Part shown: positions 36,736-45,594 of the stretch, piece by piece | How positions within the stretch are numbered: position 1 is the stretch's first letter | Layout: the number at the start of each line of letters is the position of its first letter | Source of the DNA: Guyanagaster necrorhizus | Lineage: Eukaryota; Basidiomycota; Agaricomycetes; Agaricales; Physalacriaceae | Length of the DNA: 64,000 nucleotides | Direction of reading: 5' to 3' | Assembly: GCF_019112545.1 (NCBI RefSeq) | Contig: NW_025064890.1 | Location: 1,369,993-1,433,992, forward strand | Program-made: the position numbers and the translations under genes | The notes under the pieces: generated by a model | Database searches by the model: none | What the model was told of the DNA's origin: nothing | Seen by the model: the letters and a program-made list of their open reading frames with translations, nothing else

Positions 36736-37563
36736 ATGAAGTCAAAATCTGTTCATTTCGCGGACTCGCCTAACGAGCTGTATGCTTACGATTCCGACCA
36801 AGTGCCCTCACCAGTAACGGCTCGTCCTCACCAGCGCTTCGTCTGTCGTCCCAGTCAACCGCAGCCGTCATGGCAGATCCAACCTTACACCAGTTACGTC
36901 GTTTACGATTCTCGTTCTCTCAGCAGTACGCCATCTCCCGTTAACAACTACACCGCCCTACCGCATCCATTCGCTGTCCAGACATTCGGTGCTTCGTCCC
37001 TGTCTTCCCCTATGTCCGCGTCACCTCCAATGCATATTGACCCTCCGCCAACACCTGACCAGCTGCGAAGGACCATTGCTCTTCCAGACGTCGATGAAGA
37101 TGATACGGTTGTTGATGGTGATATACCATGGGCAATCCAAGTACACCCCTCACTCCAGCCGACGCATATAGATGTCGACCTTTCCAGTGACCTCCACGAA
37201 TACATCCCGATGCTCTCTGATGAACCCGCGACGCAGCCGCGCCTTCCGATGCTCATTCTAGTCTCCAAATATCTGCCTTGGAGAATTCATGTTTTCCCGC
37301 AGGGAGACTACGTCACTGTGCGAGACCTGACGACGACCTTATATACCGCATTGCGCGTGCTTGTCACCCCGGAGGAAATGAAGCTCGTAAAGGGCGGTAC
37401 GAGTGTACAGCAGGCCTTCGCTAGACGCGTCCGGGGTAAAGGGCGTGAAGAGGCCCGGAAGGGGGTAAGGCGGGTGGATTTTTTGCTGAAAAATCCCAGG
37501 TTTGTTGGGATCGCAGAGACAGATGACCCAAAGGTGTGGAGAATCTGTCTTGCACCAGCATAA
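36736..37563 (+). CDS. DUF6699-type fungal protein, single exon
   Basis: Reads MKSKSVHFADSPNELYAYDS... to a stop at 37563, 275 residues. I prefer the Met at 36736 over the one at 36727 because family members usually start with a short basic stretch before a VHFA/VRFA motif; the same type of start is seen in the copy at 32767. A Ser/Pro-rich linker is followed by a domain with PWAIQVHPSL, YLPWRIHVFPQGDYVTVRDL, LRVLVTPEEM and RRVDFL.KNPRFVGI..DDPKVWRI, characteristic of DUF6699. The role is unknown. No lesion seen; probably a working gene with a TATA box 43 bases upstream. Confidence 0.87.
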   Translation: MKSKSVHFADSPNELYAYDSDQVPSPVTARPHQRFVCRPSQPQPSWQIQPYTSYVVYDSRSLSSTPSPVNNYTALPHPFAVQTFGASSLSSPMSASPPMHIDPPPTPDQLRRTIALPDVDEDDTVVDGDIPWAIQVHPSLQPTHIDVDLSSDLHEYIPMLSDEPATQPRLPMLILVSKYLPWRIHVFPQGDYVTVRDLTTTLYTALRVLVTPEEMKLVKGGTSVQQAFARRVRGKGREEARKGVRRVDFLLKNPRFVGIAETDDPKVWRICLAPA

Positions 37564-39135
37564 GCGCTGTGGTGCTGTTGTGTGAAGCCGTGTTAGTTGC
37601 GAGAGATAGGTGATCCGCATACCCGTTTAGATTATACATAACGTTATGCTTTATAAAGTCTGTGGTGTTTCAATGATTGACATGATCGGCGACGCATGCT
37701 GAGTCTTTGGTTTACCGCTTGTACGCGCGGGCATCTATCAAGAAAGATTGTTAGAAGGAGATACTTGTACCGAGTAACAGCAGTGGGCCAAGTGCCCTGG
37801 TACTAAGCGCTTACTTACTATTTTAAGGGGGCCCATTATAGAAGACGTTTTTCTGTGCATAAGTAAAGGTTATTTTGAGAGTCAAAAGAAGAAATGAAGT
37901 TTCAGACGTAGGTGATGGTGGTGGATGAGGTCCGAACCCTTGATCAGACACAAGGAAAATGAGGAATTCGGACATGAATAGAGAGTAGAAGTGTATACAC
38001 GGTCGATCATTGTCGGGGAGGTAACATGAATAGTTTTCATGAACCACTGGCGCTGGTTATGGAGTAGTTGCAACACCGGTGCTCTAGTTGACGTCGTTCT
38101 CGGTAATGAACGCGTGCAATAGGCAAATGTTTAAGGCGCAGTTCTTATCAGACTGAGAAATACGACGGGAATACAGCAGAATTGAGAATAGCTTCAAGCC
38201 AAGAAAATGCCGGGCAGAACGGGACTTCGGCTATTGCCGAACCTTCCTTGCCAAGAAACGCCCTCCCATGTACCAAGGGCAAAATGAAACCCAGCTGCTT
38301 GTGCGATACTCGGATGTCTGCTCGTTGCTTTCATCCCGTTGATCGTTGATTATAGCGAAGACCCTTTTCGCTGCCATTCCAACCTTCCTCTATGATACAC
38401 CAGCTTCTTAATTTCATCCTTGGGCCTTTCTAGGTGGAAGGTTACGAATACGCGAGGGCTGATGAAGACTCTGGGCAGGGGTAGTCGATTGTCATGGTGG
38501 GTGCTCGTCGTCCCTTCTCTTCGCTATGGGACCTAAAGAGGCGCTTTTACGACGGAAAAGCGTCGAGGCGTTTCCGTTCAATACAGGCGTACGTCGCATT
38601 GAAAGCCAGAAACAGATTCAACACACTCGCCGCTACTGCTACGTTATTTTTGTACCTTAAATCCGGCTAAATCTACCCTGTCCTTCGTATGCGATTGCTA
38701 AGGGAATTCGCTGCTCGCGTTCTCGATAGCAGAACTAGGACCATCACTGTGTGTCTGTATGTGTATCTGCCCATGCTCGACAGCTCTCCCAATATTTTCG
38801 GTACGTCTTGTTGTCTCTATTCTACTGCTTTGGCTGACCTTGAAATTGTGCTAGTCACTTTCTTGTCTGACCACCGCGTCGTGGAGAATATACATCAGCG
38901 CGAAGGTTAAAGCTGAAGAGGGTACGGCCTTGTTCCTTCCATTCCTGCGGTTAATACTAACAGCCTCTCTGCATCCAGCAGAAATTTCAACCTTCACCAT
39001 ATACCTTAGCTGGAAAACGAATCGCTTTGTGTACAAGTGTGTAGTTTGCATAATGTCTTTTTACTCTACTTACCTGCAGTAATGTTCTAATACCAGTTAG
39101 AGAAATACGAAAACTTGTCATTTTGGCATCCTAAG
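37564..39135. other. intergenic region, no supported gene
   Basis: Only short ORFs on both strands, none with recognisable domains or convincing splice structure. Composition resembles the genic part rather than the decayed transposons. Confidence 0.5.
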
Positions 39136-39193
39136 TCTTTCGCTAGGAGTTGAACCCAACTCGGGGGTATTCTGACTAATATACGAACCGAGA
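39136..39193 (-). pseudogene. tRNA-Asp-like relic without anticodon arm
   Basis: On the minus strand the first half (TCTCGGTTCGTATA...GTCAG) looks like the 5' half of a fungal tRNA-Asp, with A-box-like sequence, and the second half has a consensus B box (GGTTCAACTCC). Only about 58 nt separate the ends, the acceptor stem pairs poorly and no anticodon stem-loop is left. It is therefore a decayed or deleted tRNA, or the head of a tRNA-derived SINE. Confidence 0.5.
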
Positions 39194-39428
39194 TTGTTGA
39201 GTGTCAAAACCAAGATTGAGCTGGAGAACGGTTGGTCTTCGCATTGTGATGATGCCAGCTTTATTAACATATTTCAATAAAAGTGTGAGGCGACCCAGAG
39301 CGGCTCGGGGTTTTACAATAAAAGCGAGGAATCGAGAATCACCTGATGCAAGGTGCCGGATGTCCAGACATAGAAAACGCGTCTTTTGTCGAAACCCCTT
39401 GTCGACCATCCAGTTCACGGCTAAACCT

Positions 39429-39501
39429 CAAGAAATATAGGTGATAAGACAGGGCCGGTGGAGATATGCCACCAGCCTTGTCTTATCACATATATTTCTT
39501 G
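39429..39501. repeat. 73-nt near-perfect hairpin
   Basis: Arms 39429-39461 and 39469-39501, 33 nt each, starting CAAGAAATATA, around a 7-nt loop (AGATATG). 30 of 33 positions pair and one of the three others is a G-T wobble. Normal CpG surroundings. It lies 56 bases upstream of a TATA-like sequence at 39557. Confidence 0.85.
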
Positions 39502-39556
39502 ATGTCTAGTGGCGATCTAGATCTTGGCATGTTTGGGCCGCACAAACATTGCTCCC

Positions 39557-40270
39557 TATAAAAGGTCGGTGCATTGGTTTCTTTCTCCCCAGCTCTTTCT
39601 CTTTCCTGCCACTATCTGAGTACATCAACTCCTATGGACCTGTGCCTTCATGGTGACTCGATATCGTGTTGCTTGCTAGCGATGGCTTCGCCACAGCATG
39701 ACTGCCACCTCGAGCTTGTACGACTTCCACTCTGGCCTTCAACGTTGCCATGATTTGCTTCGATAACGACGGATATCGACATCTATTATTGCCATTGCAT
39801 CTCGGAAGTGAAGACGACACGAATCCCCGCCATTTTTTTGCAAGCCACATCCGATATACCACTAGTAATCTGGCACCGCCAACCCCACGATGCTCCGCCA
39901 AAATTCTCTGAGCGTAGTATGTGATATCCTCTGGGCGCTGAGTCTCACCCGCTGCTGTCCGTGTCGCATCTCTGATGAGCCACATCCACTAGCCGATAAC
40001 TCCTTTACGCCGCATTCACAAGAGTACGTGTTCAGCTTCTTTCTCTTGTACACCGCACTCACCGAATTACTAGATATGATATTACACGTTTGAATAGACC
40101 GCAACTCCCATGGACGGTTATCAGGGCCGCTGCTGTTCGACGGAGACTTCTCTGTGGCCAAATATGACGAAAGCTCGTGGACATCCATTGGACTCTGGGG
40201 TCTTTGGCTGGCACGCTGTGAACAACTGGAATTACTACTCAACCACCGACACTGCACAACATGTACTTCA
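39557..40270 (+). other. possible broken gene downstream of a TATA-like box
   Basis: TATAAAAG at 39557-39564 is followed by short protein-like stretches in different frames: MDLCLHGDSISCC from ATG 39633, CFDNDGYRHLLLPLHLGSED at about 39757, and WPNMTKARGHPLDSGVFGW at about 40157. No family is recognised and no consistent intron set joins them, so this is noted as a candidate only. Confidence 0.25.
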
Positions 40271-40589
40271 CAATGTTAAGTGGAGGTAAGCGCATACAAT
40301 TTATGCCCTCACGGTTCTGATGGTCATTCTAGCGTCTCCGAATATGAACCTTACTAGCCCACTTCACCGCGGAGGTCAAGTTTAAGAACGTCTCGTTGAC
40401 TGAAGCATGACTCTTTGCGAGCACGAGAGGCATGACTCTGTTTGCGAATTACAGGCCACAACTTATGTCTTTCCATGACTAACGCGATTTTCACTGGACG
40501 CACGGTTGCCTATTCCCTTTCGTTCTATCGAGGTTTCTCCGAGGTTTCTCGTCGACGTCCCCTCTCCATTGATTTATCTTCAGGCCGAT

Positions 40590-41780
40590 GTCTTTCCAAG
40601 GCATCGGCATTGCCGGTCAAGCTTCGGCTTACACCTCTAATTTTTGGAACCTCTCTGCTTCTTGCAGATTTTTTACTCTATGCGTCAATCATTCATCCAG
40701 GTGAGTTGTTCCACATCAATCTCATGTCATGCTGATCATATTACTTGTTTAGGTTTTCTACTGTTTCCATGGGTCAACTGTTCGAGTTTCAAGTACATTA
40801 ACTCTTCTCTTGGAGCCTACATTTTTCTCATTGTATCATATGGTATCCTCTGTTATCACTGTTGGTCTGTAGATGTATACCTTTGTGCATCTATTTGTGC
40901 TATGTCCTCGCTTGCTCTACATTGCTGGGAAGCTTCTCCAAACTGGATATGCTGCCTGCAACATTGTGTATTATCCTGTTTCCCTGTTATCATCATTGGT
41001 CTGTTGAAGCAACTATTGGATGTATATCTTTGTGCATCTGTTTGTGTCATGTTCTTGCCTGCTCTTGCCTGCTCTGCATTAGGAAGCTTCTCCGAACTCA
41101 AAATGCTACTTGCGATATCATGTATTGTCTCATGCTGCATTGTGGACAAATCATACAATATGGGCTGCTGAGTATGCATTGCCTTCTCTTCCTTTTGAAT
41201 ATAGCATATTGTGCTATGTACTGTTTATCCTGTTTTTCTTCTCTCAGTTCAACAGCCTCTCCAAACAACAGTGTGTATATCCTAGCACAGAATGTTTCAT
41301 CTTTTATCTTTAGTGTCATCTTGCAGACAGAGAGTACAGCACATGATAGGCTTTATCTATTTATCTGTTAGACTGACCGATATTTTAACACAGTATAACA
41401 CAGTGACTAATCTCTTATTCTGATATCTTGGTGGACTGACTCTCTGATTCTTCACTGGACTGAGACACTCTGCTTCCTGTCATTTAAGTGCACTGTTTGA
41501 CTGTTCTGCATCTCAATGGGCACTATCTCTTTAATTTATCTTCTCTGAATAGGGATTTTTGCTCTAGTAGGCATCAAGTTCATCTTGAGCCTCAATTTTT
41601 GGAACCATTGTCTGCTTTGTGCAGACTTTCCTCCTCTCTATATATATGCAAATTATAGGTAAGTTTCTCATCTTTTTGACTTGCTGCATGTGCTGATCTG
41701 TTCTCTCAGAGATTATGACCTCACTTGTCAAAATTTCTATCTCATGCAGATCTCATGGTATGTTAGAATGCTTTTCTATA
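40590..41780. repeat. two related segments about 970 bp apart, with a tandem duplication between
   Basis: 40.60-40.76 kb and 41.57-41.73 kb share AATTTTTGGAACC, a TGCAGA-TTT block, CTCTAT...ATGC and GGTRAGTT followed by ATGCTGATC/GTGCTGATCT. Between them a unit of about 133 bp occurs twice in tandem (from about 40854 and about 40987), with TTGGTCTGT, TTTGTGCATCT and GGAAGCTTCTCC in both. This could be a pair of decayed LTRs, but the ends are not clear. CpG falls here to transposon level. Confidence 0.45.
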
Positions 41781-42778
41781 TAGATTCAGAGCAAGTACCA
41801 TAATATACATGATAGCATCCTCATTGCTTATAGAATAGAATATTCTACTATAGTAGCAAGAACAAAGCCATAGGATAATATAAATTTTATGAGCTGTATG
41901 ATCATATAGGTTTAGAAACCACTGTACAACCTGTATATAAATAATTTGCATTTATAGATGATCTTACACCTCAACAATAGTGAAGATCCACTACTGATAG
42001 TCTATATGTATTGCTGTCTGCTGTTCAGTCTATATTCAGCTATTAGATAATATACATTGAGGGTGTACAGCATATTTCATCTTTCAGTTCATAGAAAAAC
42101 ATATCCATTGAGTTTTGACAAAGATATGCAGTCCTTCTATCTTGAGTATTTTTAGATGAATGACATGAAGATGGCAACTTAGTCATCTTTCTGTGAGCTC
42201 TAGTCTGAGAATACTATAAGATCTTTTGATTGTAAGAATAAAGTAGCTGATATTGAGAGGATCAGTATTAGAGTGGTTTGAATATCAGATATGGATATTG
42301 TTCTTTGGCACCTCCATACTGCTGACTAGGAAGAAAAGTATATATGTAGTAGTTTCTTACCTTTGCATTATATTATGCTTACAGCTCAATGAGATATGTT
42401 TAGTATCTGTGTTTAATCTCAAATTTCACTATCACATAAAATCTAATAATGAGATGCAGTCTGTCTTGTTCTCTTTTTATTTTGCTTACTGATCTATACT
42501 ATCAAGCAGCCTCTTTCTTGAAAGACAGATTATAATATCTACTACTCTGTTGAAGGCTCACAAAGATAGTACATATGTTCTGAAATCTTAGCTTATTTGT
42601 TTGCTAACTAGCAATGCATAAAGCATCAGACTTTATTTTTATCACATATACTAGAAAAAATGAGATTTTCAACCTGTCTATAATTGTATTCTAACAAGAG
42701 TTTCAGCAAAGACTGAATTGTAAAATTAAATACTCAGATGTCATCTTTTATGATAATAGATGTATCTAATCCTTTAAC
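41781..42778. other. AT-rich decayed stretch, nothing recognised
   Basis: Very low CpG, short ORFs only. Probably transposon debris by composition. Confidence 0.4.
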
Positions 42779-43246
42779 TATAAAGAATTTGAGATGATCA
42801 ATATAGGGTAGAGCCATAATGTTGTTTGGTGCCTCTTTACTCTTATCTCTAGTTTTATTCTCATTTTTTTTGATCTTAGTCTTGTGGTATCTAATAACCA
42901 CTCAACATAATTGAACAATTTTTTATTCAGAGACTGTATTCCAATGCTTGTTAATTATTACAAATGGAGCTGTATCTATTTCTTCATCATCCTTTGTAAA
43001 GACATTCACTGTCTTTAACTCAAAAACAGTCAAGTTAAAGAGAATTTTGTCAAAGTCTGTGAAATATAAGCACTTGAAAATATTGAGTTTGTTCTCTCTA
43101 TAATCTGACATTGAGAGCATTAGTTTACTTAAGATAGAGATAGATAAGAAAAATATGTTCAGTTTTAGAAAATCATAGCAAAGGATCAGTTCAAAAATCA
43201 ATAACTGACATTCATACCAAGTAAAGAAGTGAGAGAAAAAAGCCAA
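42779..43246 (-). pseudogene. unknown minus-strand coding relic
   Basis: One frame stays protein-like over about 150 codons with only two or three stops: FELKTVNVFTKDDEEIDTAP, VIINKHWNTVSE, then VVIRYHKTKIKK and ALPYIDHLKFFIVKGLDTSI. The acidic and aromatic pattern looks like real ancient coding sequence rather than chance. No family recognised; I suspect a transposon or a repeated agaricomycete gene because the surroundings are decayed. Confidence 0.45.
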
Positions 43247-43344
43247 TAGATAGTTGCTAAATTTGATTGCTCTATAAAATAAAATGTGTTTCAGAGATAA
43301 GTGAGATAATTTAGCAAGCTAGAAGATAGGATAGTAAGTGAGCA

Positions 43345-43474
43345 GAGTGTTGATATCTATAACATTGGAGACCATGCTTGGGACTCCCTTGATGCTACTA
43401 GGATGGCTACAGGACTCCAACCTGTTTCACCCTCAAACTTTGGACACAACTCCCTCTACACAATCCCACAGTTC
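43345..43474 (+). pseudogene. left part of an unknown coding relic interrupted by element G
   Basis: Frame reading VDIYNIGDHAWDSLDATRMA and SPSNFGHNSLYTIPQF up to the target site of G. If G and one AGTTC copy are removed, the frame runs on without change into 51440 (SLHLQSKTLYFPDMEPR). The family is not recognised. Confidence 0.55.
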
Positions 43475-43976
43475 TGTTAGAAATGTGCCAATTCGAGTGG
43501 ACTTGAGTGCATGCATGGAGTCTGGTGGAGTGCATGGGTGTCGATGAAGCTATTGGCAACATCACCCTTGAGTCAGAGCCCAAGGATCTAGGTGGATGGA
43601 ATGGAGTTCCATCAGAGAAGTGAACCAGAATGTCCTTCAGAGCAGAATCTGATGGACAAGATAGAGAGGAGTTGAAGTGAGTGCAAAGTGTAGATAGCTT
43701 ATCCAAGTTGATATTCAAACTGAGTAGTTACAATAGTTATACATGGCTTTATATACTAATGGTAGCTAATTCCAAGTTGGGTTCTATTGGGTTCTGATGT
43801 CAATATTCACTACTGGGTTCAGGGTCTAGATATTACAATGTGAAATACAGATGTGAAATGATAATAGTAAAAATGAAATTAATAGGTAATGGGGAGTAGC
43901 CAGAGTCCAGTGGGTTTCTGTGATTGCATTTGTGGTTGGTTGAGATGACACAGAGGCTGGCAGCATGTGCATAACA
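43475..43976 (-). repeat. 3' LTR of element G (502 bp)
   Basis: Paired with 50933-51434, same length. Preceded on the element strand by a purine-rich AACAGGAGGATAC (43989-43977), the likely polypurine tract. Confidence 0.95.
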
Positions 43977-44106
43977 GTATCCTCCTGTTAGCATTCTTGC
44001 CCTTAAGAGCACAGATCCCAATGGCTGGTGGGTCCACATAGAAGATTGTTGGTGGCCATGGAAATTTTTTGCAACTTGGTCAGATACTACCATCATTGCC
44101 CTAACT

Positions 44107-45411
44107 ATGTCACCTCCTGCTGCATATCATCACTCATGTACTCCTGAGCCTTTGGTGAGGGAACCTACCCCCAATGGCCCTGAAGAGGCCAAGGAATTAT
44201 TTCATCTGGAATGGCAGACTGTAGAAGAAGAATACATGGAGGCCATGGAGAGCCATTTGAAATGGTGAGGGGAGCAAGAGCAGAAGAAAAAGGTCTGGGC
44301 AGACCATGTGGCCAAAGAGGTGTGAAAAAGAGAGCAGAAGGAGGAATTGGAGAGAAAGAGGGAGAAGGTCTGGTAGGCTGTGGAGAGGTGTACTAAGGAG
44401 GCAGAGAAGGCCTTGAGAGAGGTGGCTTAGAAGAAGACTGAGGAGAGGGAGGCTATGGAGGCCACAGTGAGGGCTTCAGTCTTGGAGGCAGAGCAGAAGG
44501 GGATGGTTATAGAGAATGGGTTGCAGATGACCCCCATGGAGGCTGTTGATTTTTGGCTGCATCAAGTGCTAGCAGAATGGTTTGGTTCTAGCCCTGGTCT
44601 TCACTTCAAGAAGGTGACTGGCTATATGTCTCCAGAGTCTGATGGTCAGCAAGATAAAGGGACTGAGGGAGATGATGAGTCAGAAGAATCCAAGGGAACC
44701 CTGGAGAGGAGAAAGAGGGTGTGAGAGAGGAAGAGAAAGGTGGTGGATCTAGTGGAGAAGGGCCATAAATGCAAGTTCAGATCAAGGAGCCTAGCAGATG
44801 GCAGTGGGGCAGGGGTGGTTGCTAGTCTCAAGAAGTGGGTGAAGTTGGAAGTGGTGGGGCTGGTGGAAGGTGAAGAGTTGTTGGATGGTGAAAGTAAGTG
44901 TCTTGATTTTCTTGCATGGTTTGACTTAGCCTTTGTTCTCAGAAAGCTGTGTGCACTGTCACCAAGATAGTGCCCATTGTTATGCATACCTGGCCACCGA
45001 AGGCACTGCATATGGGCAGACTTGCACACATTGCAAGATTAAGAAGACCATCTGTTTATTCAACTGGGGTGTCACCACAAGTGAGGTGATTAGTAGCATG
45101 GAGGTCTCCACCAACTTTTGAAATTGATATGCAAGTTGATGTGTCATGTGGATGAGTTGGCAGATGAGGTGGCAGATGTTTATGATACTGTGGCTGGCCT
45201 TCAAGATGACTATGGTTCTGATGATATGTTGTCTCCTTCAGAGTTGTTTTTGGAGTCTGAGGTGGAGGCCTGGAAGAAGGCTCAACTGATCTTTAAAGAT
45301 GAGAGGAATCAGGAGGTGGAGGATCTTTGGGAGGTGATATTGAAGAGGCTGGACAAGGACATAGAGGAGTTGAAGGAGTGGAGGGAGAGTTTGGATTCTG
45401 CTTCTTTGTAA
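44107..45411 (+). pseudogene. antisense accessory gene in element G: coiled-coil protein with Cys-rich motif
   Basis: Lies between pol and the 3' LTR of G but is coded on the opposite strand. ATG 44107 (MSPPAAYHHSCTPEPL), then a Lys/Glu/Trp-rich coiled coil (EQEQKKKVWADHVAKEV), MTPMEAVDFWLHQVLAEWFG, and a basic segment. A GT-AG intron at 44894-44942 (GTAAGT...TTCTCAG) joins LLDGE to KSCVHCHQDSAHC, and a second cysteine pair CTHCKIKKTICLFNWG follows, a putative zinc-binding cluster of a kind often seen in agaricomycete repeat proteins. A further frame change near 45100 leads to an acidic helix (ELADEVADVYDTVAGL) and stop at 45411. Five or so in-frame stops show decay. Function unknown. Confidence 0.72.
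44894..44942 (+). other. intron of the antisense gene in element G
   Basis: 49 nt, GTAAGTGTC...TTGTTCTCAG. Removing it joins two frames into one reading across the cysteine cluster, and its plus-strand polarity shows the gene runs against the retrotransposon transcript. Confidence 0.7.
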
Positions 45412-45594
45412 AAATTATTTTATATGAACTGTATATAGAAAAGGGTATTGGATGTTGGTAGTGAACAAAAATATAAATGCAAGATTTTTTTTTTGACTTG
45501 AAAAGTGTAAAAGGGGTGTTTGAATAGTGGTAATTTAGTGGTTAGAATTGAAATAGTAAGGTGGGGTACTGGTAGTGTCCAGAGTAGCATTGTA

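Noticed and set aside
36948..37268. Minus-strand ORF of 106 codons rich in Gly and Ser
   Set aside because: Antisense shadow of the Ser/Pro-rich linker of the DUF6699 gene at 36736-37563.
39632..40257. Two overlapping minus-strand ORFs (117 and 131 codons)
   Set aside because: No domain, no clear start context, and the plus strand is at least as protein-like here; neither strand can be supported.
40644..41371. Overlapping plus-strand ORFs of 175 and 169 codons rich in Cys, Leu and Ser
   Set aside because: They run over the 133-bp tandem duplication in CpG-poor DNA and have no domain; two frames are equally open. Composition explains them.
43407..43718. Paired ORFs of about 103 codons at 43407-43718 and 50859-51176 as a small gene family
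   Set aside because: They lie within the two LTRs of element G and are similar only because the LTRs are.
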